This document shows positions 9,104-17,119 of a stretch of 64,000 nt of DNA, piece after piece; the stretch's first letter is position 1, and each line of letters starts with the position of its first letter. This DNA is from Pseudonocardia ammonioxydans (GTDB lineage Bacteria > Actinomycetota > Actinomycetes > Mycobacteriales > Pseudonocardiaceae): contig NZ_FOUY01000031.1 in NCBI RefSeq assembly GCF_900115005.1, positions 1 to 64,000 of the forward strand, written 5' to 3'. The position numbers were made by a program, and so were the translations under genes. The notes beneath the pieces are model-generated. The model made no database searches, was not told the origin of the DNA, and saw only the letters and a program-made list of their open reading frames with translations.

Positions 9104-9955
9104 ATGAGCACGCAGCCGACCGAGGAAAGCACGAGCCGATTCGCCCGGACGGCGAGCTGGAAACTGCACTACAACGAGGCCGGAGAGGGGCATCCGCTGC
9201 TGCTGCTCCACGGCAGCGGCGCCGGGGCGACGGGGTGGAGCAACTTCCGCCCCAACATCGGTCCGCTCGCCGAGTCCTTCCGCGTGATCGCCCTCGACGC
9301 ACCGGGCTGGGGACGGTCGGACGCCGCCCGGCCCGACGAGTACGACCATCCGGCCGCGGTGCTCGAGCTGATGGACCATCTCGGTCTGGAGCGCGCGGCC
9401 CTGGTCGGCAACTCGATGGGCGGTATGACCGGCCTGACGTTCGCCGCCCGCTACCCCGAGCGGGTCTCGCACCTGATCACCATGGGGTCGGGGAGCTTCC
9501 CGCAGCTCCCGACGCTGTTCGGCGCGGGCGACGGGCCCACCGAAGGCCTCAAGATCCTCTTCGAGGGGTACCGCAACCCGACCCCCGAGGTCATGAAGCA
9601 GCTGGTCGAGATCATGACCTTCTCGCCGGAGTTCGCCACCGACGAGCTCGCCCAGCTGCGGGCCGACGGTGCCAACGCCCGGCCCGACCACCTGGCGAAC
9701 TTCCTGGCGGGGGCGGCCGGTGGCGGTCCGGTCCGGACGGCCGCGACACCCGAGCAGGTCGCGAGCATCGCGGCCCCGACGCTGCTCATCCACGGCCGCG
9801 ACGACCGCGTCGTCCACTACGAGCACTCCCTGCGGCTGGTCTCGCTGATTCCGGACTCGCGGCTGGTGCTGCTCAACCGGTGTGGTCACTGGACGCAGAT
9901 CGAGCACGCGGACGAGTTCAACCGGCTGGTCGCGGACTTCGTCCGCAGCAACTGA
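9104..9955 (+). CDS. Alpha/beta hydrolase, meta-cleavage product hydrolase type
   Basis: This 283-residue alpha/beta hydrolase resembles the C-C bond hydrolases HsaD/BphD/MhpC that split ring-fission products. The oxyanion motif is LLLLHGSGAGATGWSNF (about 33-49). The nucleophile is Ser104 in GNSMGGM, the acid is Asp233 or Asp234 in GRDDRV, and the base is His262 in CGHW. The GSGAGATGW wording matches the BphD/HsaD group rather than generic esterases. It is first of three co-directional genes (hydrolase, monooxygenase, extradiol dioxygenase). The exact substrate (steroid-derived or simple aromatic) cannot be fixed from sequence. Confidence 0.88.
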   Translation: MSTQPTEESTSRFARTASWKLHYNEAGEGHPLLLLHGSGAGATGWSNFRPNIGPLAESFRVIALDAPGWGRSDAARPDEYDHPAAVLELMDHLGLERAALVGNSMGGMTGLTFAARYPERVSHLITMGSGSFPQLPTLFGAGDGPTEGLKILFEGYRNPTPEVMKQLVEIMTFSPEFATDELAQLRADGANARPDHLANFLAGAAGGGPVRTAATPEQVASIAAPTLLIHGRDDRVVHYEHSLRLVSLIPDSRLVLLNRCGHWTQIEHADEFNRLVADFVRSN

Positions 9956-10001
9956 TGCCGCCCCGGGGAAGCGGTGGTCACCGGATCGGAAGGACCTGAC
10001 G

Positions 10002-11168
10002 ATGCACAAGGTAACCGAACGCGTCGAGAAGCTGGCGGACCACTTCCGCGACCACGCCGTCGAGGCCGAACAGGCCGGACGCCTGCCGGACGAGACCGCC
10101 CGGAAGCTGCGCGAGGCGGGTGTGATCCGGATGCTGCAACCCGCCGAGTACGGCGGCCACGAGGCCCATCCGGTCGAGTTCTTCGAGACGGTGCTGGAGA
10201 TCGGCTCGCGCTGCGGCGCGGCGGGCTGGGTCTCCGGTGTCGTCGGCGTACACCCCTGGCAGCTGGGCCAGTGGGACCGGCGGCTGCAGGACGAGCTGTG
10301 GGGCGACGACCCCGACACCTGGATCGCCTCGCCGTACGCGCCCATGGGCCGCGCCCGGCCGGTCGACGGCGGCTACCTGTTCACCGGCCGCTGGCCGTTC
10401 TCCTCCGGGACCGACAGCTGCGACTGGGTGATCCTCGGTGGCCTCCTGACCGACGACGACGGGCAGGTCACCGATCCGGAGCCGCACCACTTCGTCCTTC
10501 CCCGGGCCGACTACACGATCCATCACGACTCGTGGGACGTCATGGGGCTCTGCGGGTCGGGGAGCAAGGACGTCTCGGTCGACGGCGCGTTCGTGCCCGA
10601 GTACCGCGTCAACAAGCCGGCGAACTTCCAGAACGGCATCCAGGCCCGTGCCGTCGGCCGGGAGCAGCCGCTGTACCAGCTCCCGTTCGGGTCGATCTTC
10701 CCGGCGGCGATCAACTGCGCCACGCTGGCGATGGCGGAGGGCGCGCTCGGCGCCTTCGTCGACCACTCCCGCAGCCGGGTCACGGTGAAGGGCACGGTCA
10801 CCGCCACGGACCCGGCCCAGCTGTCCACGCTCGGTGCCGCGGCAGCGGACATCGCGGCCGGTCGCACGCAGTTCCTCGACGACTGGAACCGCATGTACGA
10901 CGTGGTCGTGGCCGGCGGAACCATCTCCGACGCGATGCGCCTGGAGAACCGCCGCAACGGCGTGCGCGCGGTGCGTCGTGCGGTCGACGCCGTCGATCGG
11001 CTCTTCGCGCACGCAGGCGGCGGTGCGCTGCACCGCTGCCGCCCGATGCAGCGCTTCTGGCGTGACCTCCACGCCGGCTTGAACCACGTCTGCAACGTCG
11101 CCGAGCCGATGTACCAGGCCTACGGGCTCGATCTCTTCGGGTTCGAGCCCGACCCGTTCGGCTGGTGA
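10002..11168 (+). CDS. Acyl-CoA dehydrogenase-fold flavin monooxygenase (HsaA-like)
   Basis: This 388-residue protein has an acyl-CoA dehydrogenase fold but looks like group D flavin-dependent hydroxylases such as HsaA, which hydroxylate a phenolic ring before extradiol cleavage. It shows the N-terminal helical domain, the middle region YLFTGRWPFSSGTDSCDWVILGG, and the C-terminal bundle with ALHRCRPMQRFWRDLHAGLNH. Such enzymes need a separate flavin reductase (HsaB type), and none is encoded beside it. The start ATG has GGAAGGA seven bases upstream. It sits 46 bases after the hydrolase and 66 bases before the dioxygenase, so an operon is likely. Confidence 0.86.
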   Translation: MHKVTERVEKLADHFRDHAVEAEQAGRLPDETARKLREAGVIRMLQPAEYGGHEAHPVEFFETVLEIGSRCGAAGWVSGVVGVHPWQLGQWDRRLQDELWGDDPDTWIASPYAPMGRARPVDGGYLFTGRWPFSSGTDSCDWVILGGLLTDDDGQVTDPEPHHFVLPRADYTIHHDSWDVMGLCGSGSKDVSVDGAFVPEYRVNKPANFQNGIQARAVGREQPLYQLPFGSIFPAAINCATLAMAEGALGAFVDHSRSRVTVKGTVTATDPAQLSTLGAAAADIAAGRTQFLDDWNRMYDVVVAGGTISDAMRLENRRNGVRAVRRAVDAVDRLFAHAGGGALHRCRPMQRFWRDLHAGLNHVCNVAEPMYQAYGLDLFGFEPDPFGW

Positions 11169-11234
11169 GCGCGACCGGGCCGGACCCCGCGACCCCATCG
11201 AACGATCACCCGCTCGCAAACGAAAGGTTCTGTC

Positions 11235-12113
11235 GTGGCCGCAGTACGAAGCTTGGGATACGCGATCGTGTCGGCGACCGATCTGGATGCCTGGAAGGAG
11301 TTCGCCGCCGATCTGCTCGGTCTGCAGGTCGTCGAGCACACCGCCGACCGGCTGCTCCTGCGGATGGACGAGAAGGCCTACCGCCTCGACGTCCGCCGCA
11401 GCGACACCGACGAGGTGTCCGTGCTGGGGTGGGAGGTCGCGGGCCCGAAGGAGCTCGAGGAGCTCGCGACGGAACTGGAGCGGGCCGGGTACGCCGTGAA
11501 ACGCCAGGGGGCCGACGCCGTCCGGGACCGTCTCGTCAGCGGCCTCGTCGCTTTCGACGACCCGAGCGGGCAGCGGCTCGAGCTCTACTACGGGCTGAAG
11601 AACGACCGCTCCCGCTTCGTCTCGCCCACCGGCGCCACGTTCGTCACCGGGACCGGCGGCCTGGGCCATGCCTTCCAGTTCGTTCACGACGACGCCGCGT
11701 ACAGCGCCCTGTACCTCGACATCCTCGGCTTCCGGATCAGTGACTACATCGACTTCGGCCCGGGGGCCTACGGGACCTTCACCCACGTCAACCCCCGGCA
11801 CCACTCGTTCGCCTGGGCGCCGGTCCCGGACATGCCCACGGGCGTCGCGCACCTGATGTTCGAGACCGACGACATCGACCTCGTCGGACGGGCCTGGGAC
11901 CGGGTGCAGGACGGGGCGGCCCCGGTGGCGGCCACGTTCGGCAAGCATTCGAACGACGAGATGCTGTCGTTCTATGTGGTCTCCCCGTCCGGTTTCCAGA
12001 TCGAGTACGGCTACGGCGGCAAGCTCGTGGACGAGACCTGGACCCCGTCCCGCTTCGACGTTGCCAGCTTCTGGGGCCACCGGAAGTCCGACCCCGATGA
12101 GCCGGACATCTGA
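11235..12113 (+). CDS. Type I extradiol (catechol 2,3-) dioxygenase, HsaC/BphC-like
   Basis: This 292-residue enzyme is a two-domain vicinal-oxygen-chelate extradiol dioxygenase that opens catecholic rings next to the hydroxyls using Fe(II). Metal ligands are His145 (GLGHAFQF), His206 (GVAHLMFE) and Glu257 (SGFQIEYG). Second-shell catalytic residues His190 (NPRHHSF), His238 (KHSND), Asp241 and Tyr247 are present. Start GTG 11235 follows GAAAGG by seven bases, the same CGAAAGGTTC box seen before the hydrolase. With the hydrolase and monooxygenase it makes a hydroxylate, cleave, hydrolyse sequence. Downstream hydratase, aldolase and dehydrogenase genes are missing here. Confidence 0.92.
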   Translation: MAAVRSLGYAIVSATDLDAWKEFAADLLGLQVVEHTADRLLLRMDEKAYRLDVRRSDTDEVSVLGWEVAGPKELEELATELERAGYAVKRQGADAVRDRLVSGLVAFDDPSGQRLELYYGLKNDRSRFVSPTGATFVTGTGGLGHAFQFVHDDAAYSALYLDILGFRISDYIDFGPGAYGTFTHVNPRHHSFAWAPVPDMPTGVAHLMFETDDIDLVGRAWDRVQDGAAPVAATFGKHSNDEMLSFYVVSPSGFQIEYGYGGKLVDETWTPSRFDVASFWGHRKSDPDEPDI

Positions 12114-12132
12114 CCGGGGCCGGCCACAGGGA

Positions 12133-13488
12133 TCATCCGGCCGTCGTGCGGACCGTGGACGCCGACGCGCTCTCGAGGGCGGTGACGAGCAGGTCGGCGA
12201 ACAGGTCGGGATGCCAGGTCACGCTGTCGAGCTGGTGGGACAGGAACAGCCCGTCGGAGAACGCCATCAGCAGGGTCGCCAGCCGGCGCGGCAGCCCGGG
12301 CCCCTCCGCCGTCGCGGGCCGCCCCAGGGCCGCGGCGAGCCACTCGGCCACCTGGTCGTCGAGCGAGCGCCGGATGCGGAGGAAGACCGCGCGGGCCGCC
12401 GGCTCCGTCTCGCGCAGCTCCAGCAGCAGCATCAGCCCGATGCGCAGGAAGTTCGGCGACTCCGACAGCGAGCGCAGGGTCCTGGCCAGGTGGGTGCGCA
12501 GGACGTCCGGCCACGATCCGTCGGTGGGCGGCGCCGGCCAGGCCGGCCGGTCCGCCAGCCACCGCTCGAAGCTGTGCTCCAGCGCGGCCGCGAGCAGCTC
12601 GTCCTTGGTGGTGAAGGCCCAGTAGACGGAGGTGGGCGGGAGTCCCGCCCGGGCGCAGACCCGGGAGATGGTCGCGCCCTCGTACCCGCGTTCGGCCGCG
12701 ATCTCGGCCGCGGCGTGGAGGACACGGTCGCGGCCCGTCGCACCGGGCGCCGGGTCGGTGGCGCCCGACCGGCGGGGGAGCGGGGCCGGACCCTCGACGG
12801 CCGGACAGCGCCCGGAGGACAGCCGCTCCGCGGCGCCGTCGATGCCGGCGGTCAGCAGCTCGACGGTGCTGTCGGTGGTGGCGCCACCGGTGGCGGTGTG
12901 GTGATCGACCCGTCCCTGACCGGCGATGAACAGCCCGTCCATCGCGGCGAGCGTCAGCTGGGCCAGCAACCGGGGAGCATCCGGGTCCCCGCGTGCGGGG
13001 TCGAGTGCGCCGGCCTCCTCCCACCATGCCCGCATCCGGCCCACGGCATCGGTGCGGATCTCCAGGAACCGGGTGCGCGCGGCCGTGTCGACCGGGCGCT
13101 GTTCGAGCGCGAGCATGAGCCCGAACCGCCAGAAGCCGGGCTGCCGGGCGAACCCCTGCGCGGCCTGCCGGAGCTGGACGCCGATCAGCTCCGCCCGTGC
13201 CGGGGCGGGCCCTCCGGCGCCGGGGGTGTCGGTACTGCCCCAGGACGGCGCGATCCGCCGCCAGCGGCGGTAGCTGAGGTCGAGCGCCGCGGCGAGCAGC
13301 TGGTCCTTGTTGGCGAAATGCCAGTACAGGGAGCTCGCGGGCAGTCCAGTGGCGGCGCCCACCGCGCCGATCGTCGTGCCGTCGTAGCCGCGGCGCACCG
13401 CGATCTCGAGCGCCGCGTACAGGATCCGCTGCCGGGACTCCTCGCCCCGGGCGTGGGTCCGGGACGTCTTCCTGGGCACACCCGTCAC
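12133..13488 (-). CDS. Tandem (double) TetR-family regulator
   Basis: One 451-residue chain holds two complete TetR modules. Module 1 has its helix-turn-helix at about residues 18-70 (RQRILYAALEIAVRRGYDG... SLYWHFANKDQLLAAALD). Module 2 has one at about 250-300 (RDRVLHAAAEIAAERGYEG... SVYWAFTTKDELLAAALE). Each is followed by a ligand-binding helical region with matching wording (FWRFGLMLALE versus FLRIGLMLLLE; MDGLFIAGQ versus SDGLFLSHQ), so this is an internal gene duplication. Ordinary TetR proteins are about 200 residues and dimerise; this chain could act as a built-in dimer. It converges on the dioxygenase gene. Its targets are unknown, with the ring-cleavage genes the nearest candidates. 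Confidence 0.9.
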   Translation of the reverse strand: MTGVPRKTSRTHARGEESRQRILYAALEIAVRRGYDGTTIGAVGAATGLPASSLYWHFANKDQLLAAALDLSYRRWRRIAPSWGSTDTPGAGGPAPARAELIGVQLRQAAQGFARQPGFWRFGLMLALEQRPVDTAARTRFLEIRTDAVGRMRAWWEEAGALDPARGDPDAPRLLAQLTLAAMDGLFIAGQGRVDHHTATGGATTDSTVELLTAGIDGAAERLSSGRCPAVEGPAPLPRRSGATDPAPGATGRDRVLHAAAEIAAERGYEGATISRVCARAGLPPTSVYWAFTTKDELLAAALEHSFERWLADRPAWPAPPTDGSWPDVLRTHLARTLRSLSESPNFLRIGLMLLLELRETEPAARAVFLRIRRSLDDQVAEWLAAALGRPATAEGPGLPRRLATLLMAFSDGLFLSHQLDSVTWHPDLFADLLVTALESASASTVRTTAG

Positions 13489-13554
13489 ATCATCTCGGTC
13501 GCGTGTCGCAGCGGTGATCCTCCGGCCGGGCTGCCGATGGTAGTCACCGGCGGA

Positions 13555-13944
13555 TCAGCGCGAGCCGGTGTCCTGCTCCAGCGGGGCGCCCAGCCAGCCG
13601 AGCATCCCGGCCAGCCGGTGGAACGCGGCGAGCCGGGCCTCGTCGGTGCCCGCGGACTCCGCCTCGCGGACGATGCCGAGCAGCCGGGTGACCATCGACG
13701 GCCCCAGCTCCAGCAGCCCGGCGCTGCCCTCCGATCCCCAGCGGGCCAGGACGGCGCGGGCCAGCGCCCCCGGCGGGATGCCCAGGTACTCCGACAGCCC
13801 GCCGAGCGTGACGGTCGGGTCCAGCCGGCCGTACTCGGCGATCTCCTCCTTGAACCGGGCGTCCGGGTCGTCGTCGGCGATCGGGCCGTCCCACATCTCC
13901 AGCCGCAGCACCGGGACGTCCGGCTCGGGTTCCGCACTGCTCAC
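13555..13944 (-). CDS. Small conserved actinobacterial protein of unknown function (DUF6027-like)
   Basis: This is a 129-residue acidic protein without membrane segments (LRLEMWDGPIADDDPDARFKEEIAEYG near the start, then helical segments). I think it resembles the DUF6027 family but cannot confirm this. Start GTG 13944 is chosen because TAACGT on the minus strand (13952-13957) sits seven bases upstream, the leaderless arrangement. It is divergent from hisA across 71 bases. No function is proposed. Confidence 0.7.
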   Translation of the reverse strand: MSSAEPEPDVPVLRLEMWDGPIADDDPDARFKEEIAEYGRLDPTVTLGGLSEYLGIPPGALARAVLARWGSEGSAGLLELGPSMVTRLLGIVREAESAGTDEARLAAFHRLAGMLGWLGAPLEQDTGSR

Positions 13945-13951
13945 CGCAGGG

Positions 13952-14008
13952 ACGTTACCGGCGGGGCCGGGACGCGCCCGGTCGTGGCGGCGGGACCGCT
14001 CGTAGGCT
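13952..14008. promoter_or_regulatory. Divergent leaderless promoters for DUF6027-like gene and hisA
   Basis: TAACGT on the minus strand (13952-13957) is seven bases from GTG 13944. TAGGCT on the plus strand (14003-14008) is seven bases from GTG 14016. Both starts lack a Shine-Dalgarno sequence, consistent with two leaderless transcripts running apart. Confidence 0.55.
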
Positions 14009-14015
14009 GGCACCC

Positions 14016-14765
14016 GTGAGTTTCACGTTGCTTCCCGCGGTGGACGTCGTCGACGGCCAGGCCGTCCGGCTGGTGCAGGGCGAGGCGGGCACCGAGACCG
14101 GTTACGGCTCGCCGCTGGAGGCGGCGCTGACCTGGCAGCGCGACGGCGCCGAGTGGGTCCATCTGGTGGACCTCGACGCCGCGTTCGGGCGCGGCTCGAA
14201 CGCCGAGCTGCTGGCCGAGGTGGTCGGGCGGCTGGACCTGTCGGTGGAGCTGTCCGGGGGCATCCGCGACGACGAGTCGCTGCAGCGCGCGCTGTCGACG
14301 GGTGCGGCCCGGCTCAACCTGGGCACCGCGGCGCTGGAGAACCCCGAGTGGTGCCGCACGGTGCTCGCCGAGCACGGCGACCGGATCGCGATCGGCCTGG
14401 ACGTCAAGATGATCGACGGCCGCCGCCGGGTCGCGAGCCGCGGCTGGACCACCGACGGCGGTGACCTGTGGGAGGCCCTGGAGCGCCTCGACCGCGACGG
14501 CGCCGCCCGCTACGTCGTCACCGACGTCTCCAAGGACGGCACCCTGGCGGGCCCGAACGTCGATCTGCTCACCGAGGTCGCGAACGCCACCACGGCGCCG
14601 GTCGTCGCGTCCGGCGGGATCTCCGAGGTCACCGACCTGGTGCGGCTCGCCGAGGTCGCCGCGAGCGGGGTGAACATCGAGGGCTCGATCATCGGGAAGG
14701 CGCTCTACGCGGGCCGGTTCACCCTGCCCGAGGCGCTGGCCGCGGTGCGGAAGGTGGGTGCCTGA
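14016..14765 (+). CDS. hisA: Phosphoribosyl isomerase A (HisA, probably bifunctional PriA)
   Basis: This 249-residue (beta/alpha)8 barrel isomerises ProFAR to PRFAR in histidine synthesis. Catalytic Asp residues sit in LLPAVDVVDG (N-terminal strand) and VVTDVSKDGTL. The loop VASRGWTTDGGDLWEALERLD carries the Arg-Gly-Trp arrangement known from actinobacterial PriA, which also performs the TrpF reaction of tryptophan synthesis. No trpF is seen near the trp genes in this window, in line with PriA. The start GTG is set by the leaderless TAGGCT box. It overlaps hisF by one base (TGATG). Confidence 0.95.
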   Translation: MSFTLLPAVDVVDGQAVRLVQGEAGTETGYGSPLEAALTWQRDGAEWVHLVDLDAAFGRGSNAELLAEVVGRLDLSVELSGGIRDDESLQRALSTGAARLNLGTAALENPEWCRTVLAEHGDRIAIGLDVKMIDGRRRVASRGWTTDGGDLWEALERLDRDGAARYVVTDVSKDGTLAGPNVDLLTEVANATTAPVVASGGISEVTDLVRLAEVAASGVNIEGSIIGKALYAGRFTLPEALAAVRKVGA

Positions 14766-15538
14766 TGGGTGTGGCCGTGCGCGTCATCCCCTGCCTGGAC
14801 GTCGACGCCGGCCGGGTGGTCAAGGGCGTCAACTTCAAGGAGCTGCGCGACGCGGGCGACCCGGTCGAGATGGCCCGGGTCTACGACGGCGAGGGCGCCG
14901 ACGAGCTCACCTTCCTCGACGTCACCGCGTCCTCGTCGGAACGCGGCACCATGATCGACGTGGTGCGGCGCACCGCGGAGCAGGTGTTCATCCCGCTGAC
15001 CGTGGGCGGTGGCATCCGCACCCCCGACGACGTCGACCGGATGCTCCGTGCCGGTGCCGACAAGGTCAGCGTCAACACCGCCGCGATCGCGCGACCGGAG
15101 CTGCTGCACGAGATGTCACGCCGCTTCGGCTCGCAGTGCATCGTGCTGTCGGTCGACGCCCGGCGCGTGCCCGAGGGGGAGCAGCCGCAGCCGTCCGGCT
15201 ACGAGGTCACCACGCACGGCGGGCGGCGTTCGGCCGGGGTGGACGCCGTCGAGTGGGCCGCCCGTGGCCAGGAGCTCGGCGTCGGGGAGATCCTGCTGAA
15301 CTCGATGGACGCCGACGGCACCCGCGCCGGCTTCGATCTGGAGATGCTCGAGGCCGTCCGGAAGGTGGTGGACGTCCCGGTGATCGCCTCCGGTGGGGCG
15401 GGTGCGGTCGAGCACTTCACCCCGGCCGTGCGGGCGGGGGCGGACGCGGTGCTGGCCGCGAGCGTCTTCCACTTCGGGAGCCTGCGGATCGGTGAGGTGA
15501 AGGACGCGATGCGTGCCGACGGCGTGGAGGTCCGGTGA
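14765..15538 (+). CDS. hisF: Imidazole glycerol phosphate synthase, cyclase subunit
   Basis: HisF closes the imidazole ring using ammonia supplied by HisH and yields IGP plus AICAR. The 257-residue barrel has catalytic Asp residues in IPCLDVDAGRVVKG and IVLSVDARRV, the phosphate loops TVGGGIRT and ASGGAGA, and the Lys-rich entry after VVKGVNF. Length matches the family (about 255). It starts one base inside hisA and overlaps hisI by four bases (GTGA), showing tight translational coupling in a hisA-hisF-hisI run. Confidence 0.97.
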   Translation: MGVAVRVIPCLDVDAGRVVKGVNFKELRDAGDPVEMARVYDGEGADELTFLDVTASSSERGTMIDVVRRTAEQVFIPLTVGGGIRTPDDVDRMLRAGADKVSVNTAAIARPELLHEMSRRFGSQCIVLSVDARRVPEGEQPQPSGYEVTTHGGRRSAGVDAVEWAARGQELGVGEILLNSMDADGTRAGFDLEMLEAVRKVVDVPVIASGGAGAVEHFTPAVRAGADAVLAASVFHFGSLRIGEVKDAMRADGVEVR

Positions 15539-15912
15539 GTACGGCGAGCCCGCGGGTGACCGATTCGGCGCTGGACCCCGCGATCGCGGCCCGGCTCAAG
15601 CGCGACGCCGACGGACTCGTCTGCGCGGTCGTGCAGTCCCGGGCCGCTGAGGTGCTGATGGTCGGCTGGATGGACGACGAGGCACTGCACCGCACGCTCA
15701 CCACCGGCCGCGGCACCTACTGGTCCCGCTCCCGCCAGGAGTACTGGGTCAAGGGCGACACCTCCGGGCACGTCCAGCACGTGCACGAGGTGCGGCTGGA
15801 CTGCGACGGCGACGCCGTACTCGTCGTCGTCGACCAGGAGGGGCCGGCCTGCCACACCGGCACCCGGACCTGCTTCGACACCCACGTCCTGCTCGCCGGG
15901 GACGGGGCGTAG
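15535..15912 (+). CDS. hisI: Phosphoribosyl-AMP cyclohydrolase
   Basis: HisI opens the purine ring of phosphoribosyl-AMP, the third step of histidine synthesis. The 125-residue protein is the monofunctional type without the HisE pyrophosphohydrolase domain. Zinc and magnesium ligands are visible in LDCDGDAVL and GPACHTGTRTCF, and the substrate region is MVGWMDDEAL and YWSRSRQEYWVKGDTSGH. GTG start overlaps the hisF stop by four bases. It is the last gene of this his run. Confidence 0.96.
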   Translation: MSTASPRVTDSALDPAIAARLKRDADGLVCAVVQSRAAEVLMVGWMDDEALHRTLTTGRGTYWSRSRQEYWVKGDTSGHVQHVHEVRLDCDGDAVLVVVDQEGPACHTGTRTCFDTHVLLAGDGA

Positions 15913-15961
15913 GCACGATCCGGCGATTGCGAGCCCCGGTTGCGTCGTGCATCGTCGGTGC

Positions 15962-16153
15962 ATGGAACATGACGCGACCGACCCGCGGGCGCGCTGGCGG
16001 GCGATGCCCGAGCCGATCCGGCCGGAGCAGTGGACGGCCGGGCACGACACCGACCCGATCCCGGAGTCCCTGGCCGACGCCGAGGCCCGTCGCCTGGAGC
16101 AGGAACGGACCTACGTGGTCACCCGGCTCGGTGCCGGGGGCGCGGCGGGCTGA
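15962..16153 (+). CDS. Small hypothetical protein (63 residues)
   Basis: The frame begins MEHDATDPRARWRAMPEPI and ends at TGA 16153. The protein is hydrophilic and charged (PIPESLADAEARRLEQERTYVV), without membrane segments or known motif. A CATCGT hexamer six bases before ATG could be a weak leaderless -10 box. It lies between hisI and the convergent DUF2236 gene. It could be a real small gene or a chance frame; the Ala/Glu-rich amphipathic stretch and lack of proline runs favour coding. No function is proposed. Confidence 0.45.
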   Translation: MEHDATDPRARWRAMPEPIRPEQWTAGHDTDPIPESLADAEARRLEQERTYVVTRLGAGGAAG

Positions 16154-16159
16154 GCACCC

Positions 16160-17080
16160 TCACGGGTGCACCGGCGGCATCGGCGGGGCCGGTTGCGGCG
16201 GCGCGGAGGTCGCCCAGCGGATCCCCGCCGTGATCAGCGTCCCGCCCGCGCGGACCGCGGTCGCCTCGGTGACCGGGAACCAGGGCAGCCGCAGCGGCGC
16301 CCGTGCCCAGCGCGGCAACAGCCCGACCGACGCCGCGGCCAGCACGCCGTAGGGCACCCGCGCGGTCAGCGGCAGCGGCGGCTCGAGCAGCAGGAACCGG
16401 GCGGCGTCGCGGGCCTCCGGGGTGCCGCGCAGCTCCGGCCGGTAGCCGTCGATCTGCTCGGCCAGTTCCGCCGTGGTCTCCGGCGGGTCCGCGACGCCGA
16501 GCGCGCGGGCGACCCGCGCGGTGTCGGCGACGTAGCGGTCCCGCCCGGCCGGGTCCAGCGGCTCGCTCCCGTACCGGTCGTGCGCGGCGAGGAAGCTGTC
16601 GATCTCGGCGACGTGCACCCAGCGCAGCAGGTGCGGGTCGGACGCGGAGTACGCGCGGCCGTCCGGCGCCGTGCCGCGCACGAACGAGTGCACGTGCCGG
16701 ATCTTCTCGATCACCCGCTGCGCCTCGTCGGCCGGCCCGAACGTCGTCGCCGCCAGGAAGTACGACGTGCGCTGCAACCGGCCCCACGGGTCGCCGCGGA
16801 ACCCGGAGTGCCCGGCGACCCCGGCCATCGCCAGCGGGTGCAGCGACTGCAGCAGCAGCGCCCGCAGCCCGCCGACGAACATCGACGCGTCGCCGTGCAC
16901 CCGGCGGATCGGGGCGTCGTCGGCGAACCAGCGCGGCCCGTCGGCACCGAGGATGCGCGCCCGCCGTCCCGAGCCCTCGTCGCCCGCGACCCGGGAGAAC
17001 ACCGCCGAACCGGCCCGCGACCGCAGGGCCGCGAGCCGGTCGGTGACGACGTCCGGGATCCGGGGCAGGAGGAGGGCCAT
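16160..17080 (-). CDS. DUF2236 oxygenase-like protein (MpaB/Lcp family)
   Basis: This 306-residue member of the DUF2236 family includes rubber oxygenase Lcp and the fungal MpaB oxygenase; many members carry a single haem. The conserved His/Arg motifs are RRVHGD (about residues 58-63), LQSLHPLAMAGVAGHSGF and RWVHVAEIDSFLAAHDRYG, the last being the family hallmark. The C-terminus has short hydrophobic segments. ATG 17080 is used; a frame to 17116 exists without support. It follows the symporter operon on the same strand after a 39-base gap. The substrate is unknown. Confidence 0.88.
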   Translation of the reverse strand: MALLLPRIPDVVTDRLAALRSRAGSAVFSRVAGDEGSGRRARILGADGPRWFADDAPIRRVHGDASMFVGGLRALLLQSLHPLAMAGVAGHSGFRGDPWGRLQRTSYFLAATTFGPADEAQRVIEKIRHVHSFVRGTAPDGRAYSASDPHLLRWVHVAEIDSFLAAHDRYGSEPLDPAGRDRYVADTARVARALGVADPPETTAELAEQIDGYRPELRGTPEARDAARFLLLEPPLPLTARVPYGVLAAASVGLLPRWARAPLRLPWFPVTEATAVRAGGTLITAGIRWATSAPPQPAPPMPPVHP

Positions 17081-17119
17081 CACCCCAGTGTGCGGACCTC
17101 CCGCGCGCCCGGCCACCGG

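Noticed and set aside
8797..9132. Upstream extension of the IclR gene to 9132
   Set aside because: It would overlap the divergent hydrolase start, has no family similarity, and ATG 8796 has a good ribosome binding site.
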